Shown here one piece after another: positions 33,316 to 41,857 of a stretch of DNA of 64,000 nt. Position numbers and translations under genes: made by a program. A model generated the notes under the pieces. The model was given only the letters and a program-made list of their open reading frames with translations. It searched no databases and had not been told where the DNA came from. Location of the stretch: NCBI RefSeq assembly GCF_002454115.1, contig NZ_DKIH01000011.1, forward strand, positions 175,329 through 239,328, given 5' to 3'. The DNA is from Sphingopyxis sp. UBA6723. GTDB lineage: Bacteria; Pseudomonadota; Alphaproteobacteria; Sphingomonadales; Sphingomonadaceae. Within the stretch, counting starts at the first letter, position 1. Each line of letters starts with the position of its first letter.

Positions 33316-33837
33316 ATGGGTGGCTCCCCTAAGACCGTCAAGCGGACTCCAACGAAAATTTTACGCTTGAGCGTTAAGCCGTCACCCATGAAGGCCGAAG
33401 CGTTTCAAAAGCAGGCTCAGGAAGCGATCGAGCGACCTGAGGTAGCGGCGCAGCCGTGTCTCGGCATGATGCCTTATCGTACCATCGTGTTTGCACGATT
33501 GCACAGCAGTGAGAGCAAGACTCCCCTTTACTGGGTAGCAGGTGCGGCGGGTGGTCCTTGGGCAGCGCGAAACAGCTTGAAGAAGGCTGTTGAAACCCAT
33601 GGTGCCAAATGCTTCTATTGCCCCACAAAGCTATCGAAGGACAACCTGACCATCGACCATGTGGAAGGTCAAAATGGTGATGCCGCGGAAGCTATCCAAA
33701 ATCTGGTAGCGGCCTGTAAGCCCTGCAACGCCAAGAAAGGCCACCAGCCCATCGATGCCTTCCATCCCGAAGCTGGTCGCGAATGGCTAAGGGCACTGCA
33801 TGCGCAAGTCGAAGAACGGCTACGTAAGCTAGGTTGA
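33316..33837 (+). CDS. HNH endonuclease domain protein
   Basis: About 173 residues. The C-terminal half has a zinc-ribbon HNH module: CFYC, then LTIDHVEG with the DH pair, an Asn in NLVAACKPCNAKKG, and the second Cys pair CKPC. The N-terminal half has no recognised domain. Codon usage is visibly less GC-rich than the neighbours, suggesting acquisition. It is divergent from groES and its upstream codons touch the CIRCE; the ATG at 33316 is one of several possible starts (33298 GTG, 33388 ATG). The stop overlaps the convergent MATE gene by 9 bp. Such solitary HNH proteins may be nicking or restriction-like nucleases; the target is unknown. Confidence 0.75.
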   Translation: MGGSPKTVKRTPTKILRLSVKPSPMKAEAFQKQAQEAIERPEVAAQPCLGMMPYRTIVFARLHSSESKTPLYWVAGAAGGPWAARNSLKKAVETHGAKCFYCPTKLSKDNLTIDHVEGQNGDAAEAIQNLVAACKPCNAKKGHQPIDAFHPEAGREWLRALHAQVEERLRKLG

Positions 33838-35229
33838 AGGAAGCAACCCCAGCCGCGCCCGCATCCGCCACCGCATAAGCAGCACCGCCGACACCACAAT
33901 AAGCCCGACCGCCAGCCCGATCCACACCCCAACCCCGGCGAGCGGGGTCCAGAAGCCGAGGTAGATCGCGGTGCCATAGCCCGCGATCCAGTAGCCGCAG
34001 ATGGCGATGATCATCGGGGTGCGGGTGTCTTGCAAGCCGCGCAATACCCCGGCGGCGACCGCCTGCGCACCGTCGAACAGCTGGAACGCCGCGGCGACGA
34101 CCAGGAATTGCATCGCGAATCCCACGAGCGCCGCGTTGCGCGCCGCATCGACATCGACATAGATCGACAGCACCAGCGTCGGGAACAGCCACATCAGCAG
34201 CGCGGTGAACGCCATGAAGCCGATGCCGAGCACCAGCGACGCCTGTCCGGCATGGGCGATGCCGCGGTGGTCGCGGGCGCCATAGGCCAGCCCGACGCGG
34301 ATCGTCGCCGCCTGTGCGACCCCGAACGGGATCTGGAAAGCGAGCGCGGCGACCTGCAACGCAATGGTGTGACCCGCGAGTTCCGCCTCACCGATCCGCC
34401 CCATAAGGAAGGCGGCGCCGGTGAACAATCCGGCCTCAGCGAGAATGGTCAGGCTGATCGGGGTGCCGATGCGCAGCATGTCGAAAAAGCGCGTCCATTC
34501 GGTGCGCCACCAGTTACCGAACAGATGATAGCGCCGCAGCCGCCGGTCGGACTGAATGACGACGACATAGGCGAGCAGCATCAGCACGCTGGTGATGACG
34601 CTGGAGATCGCCGAGCCGTGCAGCCCGAGCGCAGGCAAGCCGAGGTTGCCGAACACCAGCGCCCAGTTGCCGAGGGCGTTGACCCCGAGCGCGCCGAAAG
34701 TGATCGCGGTCGCGATCGTCGGTCGCCCGAGCGCCGAGACAAAGATGCGCAGCACCGTCGCAGCGATCATCGGGAACATGCCCCACATCAGGATCAGCAG
34801 GAAACCGGCGGCGCGCGCCGAGGTTTCGGCGGGCTGTCCGGTCAGGGTCATGATCGGCCCGCCCGCGGCGCAAATGCCCATGAAGACGAGCGACACCAGC
34901 GCGCTGAGCCACAGCGCCATGCGCACGGTCCGGCGCACCTCGCGCACCGCATGTTTGCGGCGCCCGAGTTCGGCGGCGATCAGCGGCGCGGCGGCGCCGA
35001 CCAGCCCGCTGCCGGTCCAGAGCAACAGGCCAAAGATCGACACGCCGAGCGAGGAGGCGGCGAGCGCGGCGTCGCCAAGCCGGGCGACAAAGATGACATC
35101 GATCGCGTGGACGAGCATCTGGAGCAGGTTTGCGGCGGCAAGCGGCAGGGCGAGCGCCAGCGTCGCCCGGAATTCCTGGCGAAGACCCTGCGACGGTTCC
35201 GCGGTCAAAGGCGTGGCCTGCTGCAACAT
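33829..35229 (-). CDS. MATE family efflux transporter (NorM-like)
   Basis: A 466-residue membrane protein with about twelve hydrophobic helices in two homologous halves. LALALPLAAANLLQMLVHAID and PLIAAELGRRK in the first half and GTPISLTILAEAGLFTGAAF in the second are MATE-typical. It exports cationic drugs or metabolites driven by Na+ or H+. Single gene, converging on the HNH gene and preceded by a family E repeat. Confidence 0.92.
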   Translation of the reverse strand: MLQQATPLTAEPSQGLRQEFRATLALALPLAAANLLQMLVHAIDVIFVARLGDAALAASSLGVSIFGLLLWTGSGLVGAAAPLIAAELGRRKHAVREVRRTVRMALWLSALVSLVFMGICAAGGPIMTLTGQPAETSARAAGFLLILMWGMFPMIAATVLRIFVSALGRPTIATAITFGALGVNALGNWALVFGNLGLPALGLHGSAISSVITSVLMLLAYVVVIQSDRRLRRYHLFGNWWRTEWTRFFDMLRIGTPISLTILAEAGLFTGAAFLMGRIGEAELAGHTIALQVAALAFQIPFGVAQAATIRVGLAYGARDHRGIAHAGQASLVLGIGFMAFTALLMWLFPTLVLSIYVDVDAARNAALVGFAMQFLVVAAAFQLFDGAQAVAAGVLRGLQDTRTPMIIAICGYWIAGYGTAIYLGFWTPLAGVGVWIGLAVGLIVVSAVLLMRWRMRARLGLLPST

Positions 35230-35336
35230 GGCCGGCCCGGATAGGCGCGGGGCGGGAGCGGTTCAATGACAGGCGAGGTAGGTCGGGATTTTCAGCGCCA
35301 GGGGTGGCAAAAAGGCAACAGCAGCGCATATAAAAG

Positions 35337-35470
35337 CCCCTCCCCTTCAGGCGAGGGGTTGGGGTGGGGTTTGCCGGGTTGGCGCAAGGCCGATGGACCC
35401 CACCCCGCTCGACTAAAGGCCCGGCTACGCCGGACCAAGTCTCGCTGCCTCCCCCATCAAAGGGGAGGGA
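35337..35470. repeat. intergenic palindromic repeat, family E, copy 2 (with insertion)
   Basis: It begins CCCCTCCCCTTCAGGCGAGG and ends CAAAGGGGAGGG with the same GGCGCAAGGCCG centre as the copy at 24826-24922. About 50 bp of extra sequence, itself with a small GCCCGGCTACGCCGG dyad, interrupts the right arm. Confidence 0.8.
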
Positions 35471-35471
35471 T

Positions 35472-36041
35472 TCAGGTCCACATCGCGACCATCTCGAACG
35501 CAAACGCCCCGAAGGTTAGCGTCAGCCCGACGACAAACAACCTGTACGCATAAGCCAGATAGCGATATTTCCGCCGCGCGAGCACGATGCCGTTCTGATA
35601 AGTGTCGCGCAGCATCGTCTCGTACAGATCTTCCTCGGTGCGCAGCCGCGCCTTGACCGCGTCGATGAACTCATCCTCTTCCATCTGCGAAAAGCGGCCG
35701 AAGAACAGGATGTTGCTGTGGTCCTTGCCGTCCTTGTAAACGATCGGCGGCGCCTTGCCGACGCGCGGCAATACCGCCGACACGGCGAGCAGCGCGGAGA
35801 GGAAGGAAAAGGTCGCAAGGATCGTCAGCGGCATCGCCAGCGCCCCTGCCCCGGCGCGCGCCTGACCGACCGCGAGGGTGAACACGACAAAGGTCGCACC
35901 CATCAGGATCGACGCTTTCTGGTCGGCCATCTGCGACAGCTGCATTGTCAGCTGCTGATTGGTGCGGACCAGATGCACCGCGTTCGGCGGAAACGAAACC
36001 GCGGGCGGCGTCGGTGGTGTCGATGCGTTTTCGCTGTCCAT
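35472..36041 (-). CDS. DUF5706 (PycTM-like) membrane protein
   Basis: A 189-residue protein. The first 45 residues are soluble and include HLVRTNQQLTMQLSQMADQKAS, the conserved helix of the family. Two or three membrane helices follow (ILMGATFVVFTLAVGQ, TILATFSFLSALLAVSAVLP, and one near the C-terminus). This fold is that of Pycsar transmembrane effectors (PF18967), which in defence loci respond to cCMP or cUMP. No pyrimidine cyclase is encoded nearby, so here it is probably a stand-alone membrane protein of unknown role. Divergent from the acyl carrier protein gene. Confidence 0.75.
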   Translation of the reverse strand: MDSENASTPPTPPAVSFPPNAVHLVRTNQQLTMQLSQMADQKASILMGATFVVFTLAVGQARAGAGALAMPLTILATFSFLSALLAVSAVLPRVGKAPPIVYKDGKDHSNILFFGRFSQMEEDEFIDAVKARLRTEEDLYETMLRDTYQNGIVLARRKYRYLAYAYRLFVVGLTLTFGAFAFEMVAMWT

Positions 36042-36193
36042 GGTGTTTCTCCCCTGTCAGCGACCCGTCACAGCGATGCCATGAAGTGCCGCCAGCGGCA
36101 AGATGCTGCCCTGTTCCCGCCGCATTCGCTTGCCAATCGGACATGAGCGCGGCATTCCCGCGCGCAACATTATATCTTTACGGGACGCACCAC

Positions 36194-36430
36194 ATGAGCA
36201 CCGCCCTCACCGACCAGATTTACGGCCTGATCGCCCCCTTCAATAAAAAGGGGGTCGCGCTGACCGATGCGACGACCTTTGCCGGCGACCTTGAATGGGA
36301 CAGCCTGACGGTGATGGATTTTGTCGCCGAAGTCGAGGACACGTTCGACATCATCATCAGCATGAACATGCAGGCTGAGATTGAGACCGTGGGCCAATTG
36401 GTGGCGGCGGTTGAAAAGCTGCAAGGATAA
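36194..36430 (+). CDS. acyl carrier protein dedicated to sphingolipid synthesis
   Basis: A 78-residue ACP with the phosphopantetheine serine at position 37 in EWDSLTVMDF, and the usual four-helix spacing. It lies 105 bp upstream of serine palmitoyltransferase, as in other sphingolipid-producing alphaproteobacteria, where a special ACP (AcpR) supplies the acyl thioester to Spt. The start MSTALTDQIYG is chosen; the upstream extension overlaps the divergent DUF5706 promoter. Confidence 0.88.
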   Translation: MSTALTDQIYGLIAPFNKKGVALTDATTFAGDLEWDSLTVMDFVAEVEDTFDIIISMNMQAEIETVGQLVAAVEKLQG

Positions 36431-36439
36431 ACCCGATGC

Positions 36440-36520
36440 CGTTCGCATCGAGCGAAGTCGAGATGCCCCTCGACCTTGCGCCATGCCGACGGGTGTCTCG
36501 ACTTCGCTCGACACGAACGG
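36440..36520. repeat. intergenic palindromic repeat, family F, copy 2
   Basis: Arms based on TCGAGCGAAGTCGAGA and its complement, sitting between the acyl carrier protein and serine palmitoyltransferase genes of one presumed operon. Confidence 0.85.
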
Positions 36521-36535
36521 GCCAAGGATATTGAT

Positions 36536-37738
36536 ATGACCGACCTCTTTTCGAAATTCGATCCGCTGATCCAGCAGCGCGAAACCCTGCTCGCGACCGG
36601 GGTCACCGATCCCTATAATCTGGTGATGGAAAAGGTGATCTCGCCGACCGTCGCGATCTGCAACGGGCGCGAGACGATTCTGCTTGGCACCTATAATTAT
36701 ATGGGCATGACGTTTGACGAAGATGTCATTGCCGCGGGCAAGGACGCGCTCGACAAATTCGGCAGCGGCACCACCGGCAGCCGCGTCCTCAACGGCACCT
36801 ATCAGGGCCACAAGGAGTGCGAAGAAGCGCTGAAAGAATTTTACGCCATGGACCATGCCATGGTGTTTTCAACGGGTTATCAGGCGAACCTCGGCATCAT
36901 CAGCACAATCGCGGGCAAAGGCGATTATGTCATCCTCGACATCGACAGCCATGCGTCGATCTATGATGGCTGCGCGATGGGCAACGCCGAAATCGTCGCC
37001 TTCCGCCACAACGACGTGGAGGCGCTGGAAAAACGGCTGAAACGCCTGCCCCCCGAAGCGGGCAAGCTCGTCGTGCTCGAGGGCGTCTATTCGATGCTCG
37101 GCGACGTCGCGCCGCTGAAGGAAATGATCCGTGTTTCCAAGGAAAATGGCGCGATGATACTGGTCGACGAAGCCCATTCGATGGGCTTTATCGGCGAGAA
37201 TGGCCGCGGGGTTGCCGAGGCGCAGGGGGTGATCGACGACGTCGATTTCATCATCGGTACCTTCAGCAAGAGCGTCGGCACGGTCGGCGGTTTCTGCGTG
37301 TCGAACCATCCCAAGTTCGAAATCCTGCGGCTGGTGTGCCGCCCCTATGTGTTCACCGCGTCGCTGCCGCCGAGCGTTGTGGCGACCGCGGCGACGAGCA
37401 TCCGCAAGCTGATGCACGGGTCGAACAAGCGCGCCCACCTTTGGGAAAATTCGAAGGTGCTGCACAAGGGGCTGCGCGATCTGGGATTCCAGCTCGGCAC
37501 CGACGAAGCGCAATCGGCGATTATTGCGGTCATCATGCCCGACCTGGAGAAGGGCGCGATGATGTGGGAGGCACTGCTTGAGGAAGGGCTGTACGTCAAT
37601 CTGGCGCGCCCGCCTGCAACCCCGGCGGGCATGACGCTGCTGCGCTGCTCGCTGTGCGCCGAACATAGCAGCGAGCAAGTCGGCGAAATCCTGGGCCGTT
37701 TCGAGCGCGCGGGCAAGCGCATCGGCATTATCGGCTGA
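36536..37738 (+). CDS. spt: serine palmitoyltransferase (alpha-oxoamine synthase family)
   Basis: A 400-residue fold-type I PLP enzyme. The substrate-binding TYNYMGMTFD and GSGTTGSRVLNGTY motifs, the stacking His/Asp region (VDEAHSMGFIGENGRG) and the PLP lysine in GTFSKSVGTVGGF are all present. It condenses serine with an acyl thioester to 3-oxosphinganine, the first step of sphingolipid synthesis. The adjacent dedicated ACP and a lipid kinase cluster support Spt over KBL or BioF. The start MTDLFSKFD follows the palindromic repeat. An intrinsic terminator follows 9 bp after the stop codon. Confidence 0.92.
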   Translation: MTDLFSKFDPLIQQRETLLATGVTDPYNLVMEKVISPTVAICNGRETILLGTYNYMGMTFDEDVIAAGKDALDKFGSGTTGSRVLNGTYQGHKECEEALKEFYAMDHAMVFSTGYQANLGIISTIAGKGDYVILDIDSHASIYDGCAMGNAEIVAFRHNDVEALEKRLKRLPPEAGKLVVLEGVYSMLGDVAPLKEMIRVSKENGAMILVDEAHSMGFIGENGRGVAEAQGVIDDVDFIIGTFSKSVGTVGGFCVSNHPKFEILRLVCRPYVFTASLPPSVVATAATSIRKLMHGSNKRAHLWENSKVLHKGLRDLGFQLGTDEAQSAIIAVIMPDLEKGAMMWEALLEEGLYVNLARPPATPAGMTLLRCSLCAEHSSEQVGEILGRFERAGKRIGIIG

Positions 37739-37746
37739 ATCGACCC

Positions 37747-37773
37747 AATCCGCCGACCAGCGGATTCCTTTTT
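37747..37773 (+). terminator. intrinsic terminator of the acp-spt operon
   Basis: AATCCGC, 6-base loop, GCGGATT, then CCTTTTTG: a perfect 7-bp stem with a T tract. Confidence 0.85.
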
Positions 37774-37840
37774 GCGCCGAACCGAAGCGGCGCGGATTTC
37801 GGCGCTTTGCGGTAGGGCGCATGTCCGGTAAGACAGGCGC

Positions 37841-39814
37841 GTGTTCGAGCGGGATGGCGATACCGAAACCGAAAAGCGGCGAGAGCGGCTACGCTTCTGG
37901 CTGACGATCGGCATGGCGACGATGCTGATCGGCATCGTCGGGGCGCTTGTCCTGCTGCTCGCGCGCGCCAGCGACAATTATGACCAGTCGCTGGGCTGGC
38001 AGACGCAGAGCCTGGAAGTCATCTCGCAGACCCGCTCGCTCGACGCGTCGCTCGCGCGCGCCGAGGCTGCGCTCGGGCGGTTCGCCGTCGGGCTGCAAAA
38101 GGAAGACGGTCGCGTTTACGAACAGCAATGGGGGCTGGCGCGGCAATATCTGACCCGGCTCGACCGCAGCGTGCGCGACAATGCCGCCCAGTCGAAGCTG
38201 GTCGATGACCTGACGGCCGAGATGGACAGCCGCGGCCGCCAGCTCGGCGACGCAGCGCTCAGCGCCAATTACAACCAGACCGTCGCCGCCATTTCCAAAT
38301 ATCATGCGGCGGGGCACGATGCCGGGCTCACCCGCATCGACAAGCTGCTCAACCAGATTATTGCCAATGAACGTGCGCTGCTGCGCGAACGCAACCGCGT
38401 CGCCGCGGCCGATCGCGCCAGCCTGAAACAAGCGATATTGTTGTTTGCGTTGCTCGGCGCCGCGATCGCCGCGGTCGCGATCGGTACAACATTCTCGTTC
38501 GTCCGCGCCGAAGCCGAACGCCGCGTCGCGCGCCGTGAGCAAGTGGCGGAGAGCGAGCGCGCGATGCAACTGGAGGAAGCGGTCGAGGCGCGTACCGCCG
38601 AACTCGAACAGGCCAATATCGCGCTGCGCAGCGAGATGACCGAGCGCGCCGCAGCCGAAGCGCAGTTGCGGCAGGCGCAAAAGATGGAAGCCGTCGGCCA
38701 GCTCACCGGCGGCATCGCGCATGATTTCAACAATATGCTGGCGGTTGTTGTCGGCGGGCTCGAACTGGCGCAGCGCTGGCTGCCCGATACGCCGGAAAAG
38801 GCGGAGCGCCATCTTGCCAACGCGCTCGACGGCGCCAACCGCGCTGCTGACTTAACGCGGCGGCTGCTGACCTTTGCGCGGTCCGAACCCGCGCGCCCCG
38901 AAATGACCGATATCGACGCGTGCATCGCAGGCTTTGCCGAGCTGATCGCGCGAACGATTGGCGATCGCATCGCGCTGACGCTCGATTTGCAGGCCGATGG
39001 GCTGGCTTGCTGGCTCGACCGGCAACAGTTCGAAAATGCGCTGCTCAACCTTGCGGTCAATGCGCGCGACGCGATGGACGGCCATGGCGCGCTCACCATT
39101 CGCACCCTCGACGACGGCGACGGCAAGGCGCTGGCGGTGCAGGTGATCGACACCGGATGCGGCATGTCGCCCGAGGTGCTGGAACGCGTGTTCGATCCCT
39201 TTTACACGACCAAACCTGCGGGACAGGGAACGGGCCTTGGCATGAGCCAGGTCTTTGCCTTTTGCCGCCAGTCGGGCGGCGAGGTGCAGATATCCTCGAC
39301 CGAAGGCGAAGGGACCAGCGTCGCGATGCTGTTACCGGTGGCGAAAGCGCAGGCGGACCAGGCCACCGAACCGGTGGCCGGACCCGCCGACGGCGTCACA
39401 TCCCCGGCCGAAGCCCTGCGCATTTTGGTGGTCGAAGACGACGAACGTGTGCTGACCGCGACCGTCGATGCGGTCAGCGAACTGGGCCACAGCGTCGTCG
39501 CCTGCAGCAATCCGCGGGAGGCCGAGGCGCTGGTCGAGGGTCGGATGGCCGATGGCCAGGGCGGTTTCGACCTGATCCTGTCCGACGTGTTGATGCCCGA
39601 CCTGACCGGCCCCGAAATGGTCGCGCAGCTCAAGCGGCGCTGGCCCGACCTGTCGGTGCTGTTCGTCACCGGCTATGCGGGCGATGCGAGCGAGGTCGCC
39701 AGTTTCGGCGACCATGACGTGCTGCGCAAACCCTTCACCCTGACCGCGCTCGATCAGGCGATCCGGCGGTGCGGCGATGCGCGAGCGGTCGAGGGGCAGC
39801 GGCTGGCGGGGTAG
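37841..39814 (+). CDS. hybrid sensor histidine kinase/response regulator
   Basis: 657 residues from a GTG start. A membrane helix at residues 20-45, a helical periplasmic sensor of about 150 residues (no named domain seen) and a second helix near residue 210 precede a coiled coil. The HisKA histidine is in GGIAHDFNN. The ATPase domain has NLAVNARDAMD (N box), DTGCGMS and GTGLGMS. A C-terminal receiver has its phosphoacceptor in LILSDVLMPD. This HWE-like/ntrB-like hybrid type usually passes phosphate to a separate partner. It sits between spt and the lipid kinase group but faces away from the latter. Signal unknown. Confidence 0.9.
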   Translation: MFERDGDTETEKRRERLRFWLTIGMATMLIGIVGALVLLLARASDNYDQSLGWQTQSLEVISQTRSLDASLARAEAALGRFAVGLQKEDGRVYEQQWGLARQYLTRLDRSVRDNAAQSKLVDDLTAEMDSRGRQLGDAALSANYNQTVAAISKYHAAGHDAGLTRIDKLLNQIIANERALLRERNRVAAADRASLKQAILLFALLGAAIAAVAIGTTFSFVRAEAERRVARREQVAESERAMQLEEAVEARTAELEQANIALRSEMTERAAAEAQLRQAQKMEAVGQLTGGIAHDFNNMLAVVVGGLELAQRWLPDTPEKAERHLANALDGANRAADLTRRLLTFARSEPARPEMTDIDACIAGFAELIARTIGDRIALTLDLQADGLACWLDRQQFENALLNLAVNARDAMDGHGALTIRTLDDGDGKALAVQVIDTGCGMSPEVLERVFDPFYTTKPAGQGTGLGMSQVFAFCRQSGGEVQISSTEGEGTSVAMLLPVAKAQADQATEPVAGPADGVTSPAEALRILVVEDDERVLTATVDAVSELGHSVVACSNPREAEALVEGRMADGQGGFDLILSDVLMPDLTGPEMVAQLKRRWPDLSVLFVTGYAGDASEVASFGDHDVLRKPFTLTALDQAIRRCGDARAVEGQRLAG

Positions 39815-39857
39815 ATGCTCGAAGCGTCGAGCGTGGAATCGGCATCATTCCCCGAGG

Positions 39858-39945
39858 CCGTTCGTGCTGAGCTTGTCGAAGCACCGTTCTTCTTCGCGAC
39901 GTCGCCAAAAAAGAACGGCCCTTCGACAAGCTCAGGGCGAACGGT
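39858..39945. repeat. intergenic palindromic repeat, related to family F (CTTCGACAAGCTCAG arms)
   Basis: Inverted arms TTCGTGCTGAGCTTGTCGAA and its near-complement with an inner CCGTTCTT/AAGAACGG pair; located between convergent kinase and nucleotidyltransferase genes, so it may act as a bidirectional terminator. Confidence 0.85.
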
Positions 39946-40004
39946 TCACTTAATGGGAAAAAATGCCTCAAGGCTCCTCCTTCTGCGGAGAACCTCAAGG
40001 ACAA

Positions 40005-40865
40005 CTACCGGATCGCGCCGCCCTTTATCAAACGCGGTACCAGCGTCAGCGCGGCGACCAGGGGCCAGCGGCGCTGCCACGGTTTGATCTCGATCTTGGT
40101 CCCGGCGTGGCGATTGATCTTCCACGCCAGATAATCGATCCCGCCCGCATAGGTCAGGCTGGCCTTGGCGAGCCGCGCGATGCTGAGCGCCTTGCCTTCG
40201 ATCCGCCGCCGCGCCCAGGCGCCGCCGCGGGTGCCGGTCGGGATCGCCGCCATCGCGGGGATGCTGAAGCGTTGGTAGCGCTCGGCGTCGGCATCAACCA
40301 CCGACTGCGCGCGGCCGGTCCGCTCGGCGCGCAGTTCGACCGAATAGGTGAGCGCAAAGGCGCGGCGCCACCAGTCGAGCGGCGCCTCGCCATCGACAGC
40401 GCCCGCCGCCGCGAGCAAGGTCGGCGCGGCGCGTGCCACCGCGGCCACAGCGCGCTCGCGCGCGGTATCGTCGACCGCCCACACCAGCCGCGACGGCTGC
40501 GCAAAACGCGCCCACACCGACACGTTGCGCGTCTCTGTGCCGTTGAGGCGGTGAAAATCTGCCTCGCTGAGCACCGCATATTTGGCAATCAGCCCGCCAT
40601 GCTGGAACGGAAAGACATTGGGCGGGATCAGCCGGTTGGCCGCCGCCATCCAGCGTTTGGGATAGGCATCGGTATAGTCGGACACGATCAGGTAGAAATC
40701 GAGCATGAGCCCGTCGAGTTCACACTCGCGCAGGCAGCTGCCGTAAAACAGCACGGCGCGGGCGCTGCCCGGATATTCGGCGGCGATCGCCTGTGCCATC
40801 GCGGTAACGCGCGGATCGACCGGGGTCGACAGTTCGGCGCGGACCAGATCGATCAGGCTGGACAT
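40005..40865 (-). CDS. Tam41-like nucleotidyltransferase-fold protein (candidate sphingolipid head-group enzyme)
   Basis: A 286-residue soluble protein. VLFYGSCLRECELDG and MLDFYLIVSDYTDAYP resemble the GS and D-x-D active-site segments of the Tam41/nucleotidyltransferase fold, in which CDP-diacylglycerol is made from phosphatidate and CTP. No membrane segment. It is 10 bp downstream of a lipid kinase and with a DUF2141 protein forms a compact three-gene operon. In Caulobacter a nucleotidyltransferase, a ceramide kinase and a third protein sit next to spt and make ceramide phosphoglycerate; this arrangement looks alike. The homology is read by eye, so function is tentative. Confidence 0.55.
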   Translation of the reverse strand: MSSLIDLVRAELSTPVDPRVTAMAQAIAAEYPGSARAVLFYGSCLRECELDGLMLDFYLIVSDYTDAYPKRWMAAANRLIPPNVFPFQHGGLIAKYAVLSEADFHRLNGTETRNVSVWARFAQPSRLVWAVDDTARERAVAAVARAAPTLLAAAGAVDGEAPLDWWRRAFALTYSVELRAERTGRAQSVVDADAERYQRFSIPAMAAIPTGTRGGAWARRRIEGKALSIARLAKASLTYAGGIDYLAWKINRHAGTKIEIKPWQRRWPLVAALTLVPRLIKGGAIR

Positions 40866-40875
40866 GCGCGAACGC

Positions 40876-41850
40876 TCAGGCGGCGAGGCGGAGGAACGGA
40901 ACCGGCTGCGTCGAGGTCAGGATGATCGGCATGCCGTTCTTGGCCTGAAAAATCTCGCCGTCGAGGATGACGTTCGACCGCTCGCCCTCGATGCGGATTT
41001 CGTCGCCCTGCTGAAAATGGACACCGTTGAGCTGGTTCTGCCCCAGCGTCCCGCGCCAGGTCGCGCCGAGCATCCGGAACAGCGCGCCGAAGCCGCGGTC
41101 GACTGCAAGCAATTTCATCTGGCCGCTCTGCCCCGCGGCATCGTTGGTGCGAATGCTGAGCAACAGTTTTTCGAGCGTGGTGACGATCAGGAGCGAGAAT
41201 TTGCCCTTGAACTCGCCCTGCCGGATTAGCGATACCGTCATCGCCTCAGGCTTGGGCGGCAGGCGCCCGCCGCCGAGGCCAAAGAGCAGAGCCGACAGGC
41301 CAAGGATCGCCGCCAGAAAATGCGATACCCCGTTCGGCAGACCGAGCGGATAGATGCGATTGCGGCAATAAAGCATGACGTCGGCGAGATAGGCTCCGCC
41401 AAGGAACATGCCAAGCACCGGTCGCGTTTCACCGCCGCTGTCGAGCGAGATCAACTGGCGCTGGATCACATGATCGTCGAGCCGGCCCGATTCGACCAGC
41501 TCGATCACCCGCTGCAACGCCTTGATCGGGTCGCCCGCGGCGCCCAGGTCGAGCGCGATCAAATTGGTCTTGCCGTTCGGCAGCACCGCGACCGGCGGCG
41601 GCGAACCGCCGAAATGGCCGCCCGAATACAGCTCGGTCAGCGCGGCCTGCACCGTGCCGTCACCGCCGTTGATGACGACGACGCGCGGGGACACCATCGC
41701 GATGGTGCGGATCGCCTCGCCGATCTGGTCGACGTCCTCGACCTCGTAGTGAAAAATATCGGGGTGCGCTGCGCAATATTCGCGAACCCGCGGCAACAGG
41801 GCACGGTTGCCGGTCGAACGCGGATTGGAAAGAAGCGCGACGCTGGCCAT
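40876..41850 (-). CDS. diacylglycerol/ceramide kinase family protein
   Basis: A 324-residue lipid kinase of the DAGK catalytic family. SNPRSTGNRAL near the N-terminus and the nucleotide motif VVVINGGDGTVQAAL are diagnostic, and a GKTNLIALDLG segment follows. The second domain has the beta-sandwich typical of YegS/DgkB. Adjacent to Tam41-like and DUF2141 genes and 3.1 kb from spt; the substrate is therefore as likely to be ceramide as diacylglycerol. Kinase identity is firm; the lipid substrate is inference. Confidence 0.85.
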   Translation of the reverse strand: MASVALLSNPRSTGNRALLPRVREYCAAHPDIFHYEVEDVDQIGEAIRTIAMVSPRVVVINGGDGTVQAALTELYSGGHFGGSPPPVAVLPNGKTNLIALDLGAAGDPIKALQRVIELVESGRLDDHVIQRQLISLDSGGETRPVLGMFLGGAYLADVMLYCRNRIYPLGLPNGVSHFLAAILGLSALLFGLGGGRLPPKPEAMTVSLIRQGEFKGKFSLLIVTTLEKLLLSIRTNDAAGQSGQMKLLAVDRGFGALFRMLGATWRGTLGQNQLNGVHFQQGDEIRIEGERSNVILDGEIFQAKNGMPIILTSTQPVPFLRLAA

Positions 41851-41857
41851 TGGATCC

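Noticed and set aside
35472..36041. Complete Pycsar defence operon
   Set aside because: Only a DUF5706-type membrane protein is present; no pyrimidine cyclase gene on either side.
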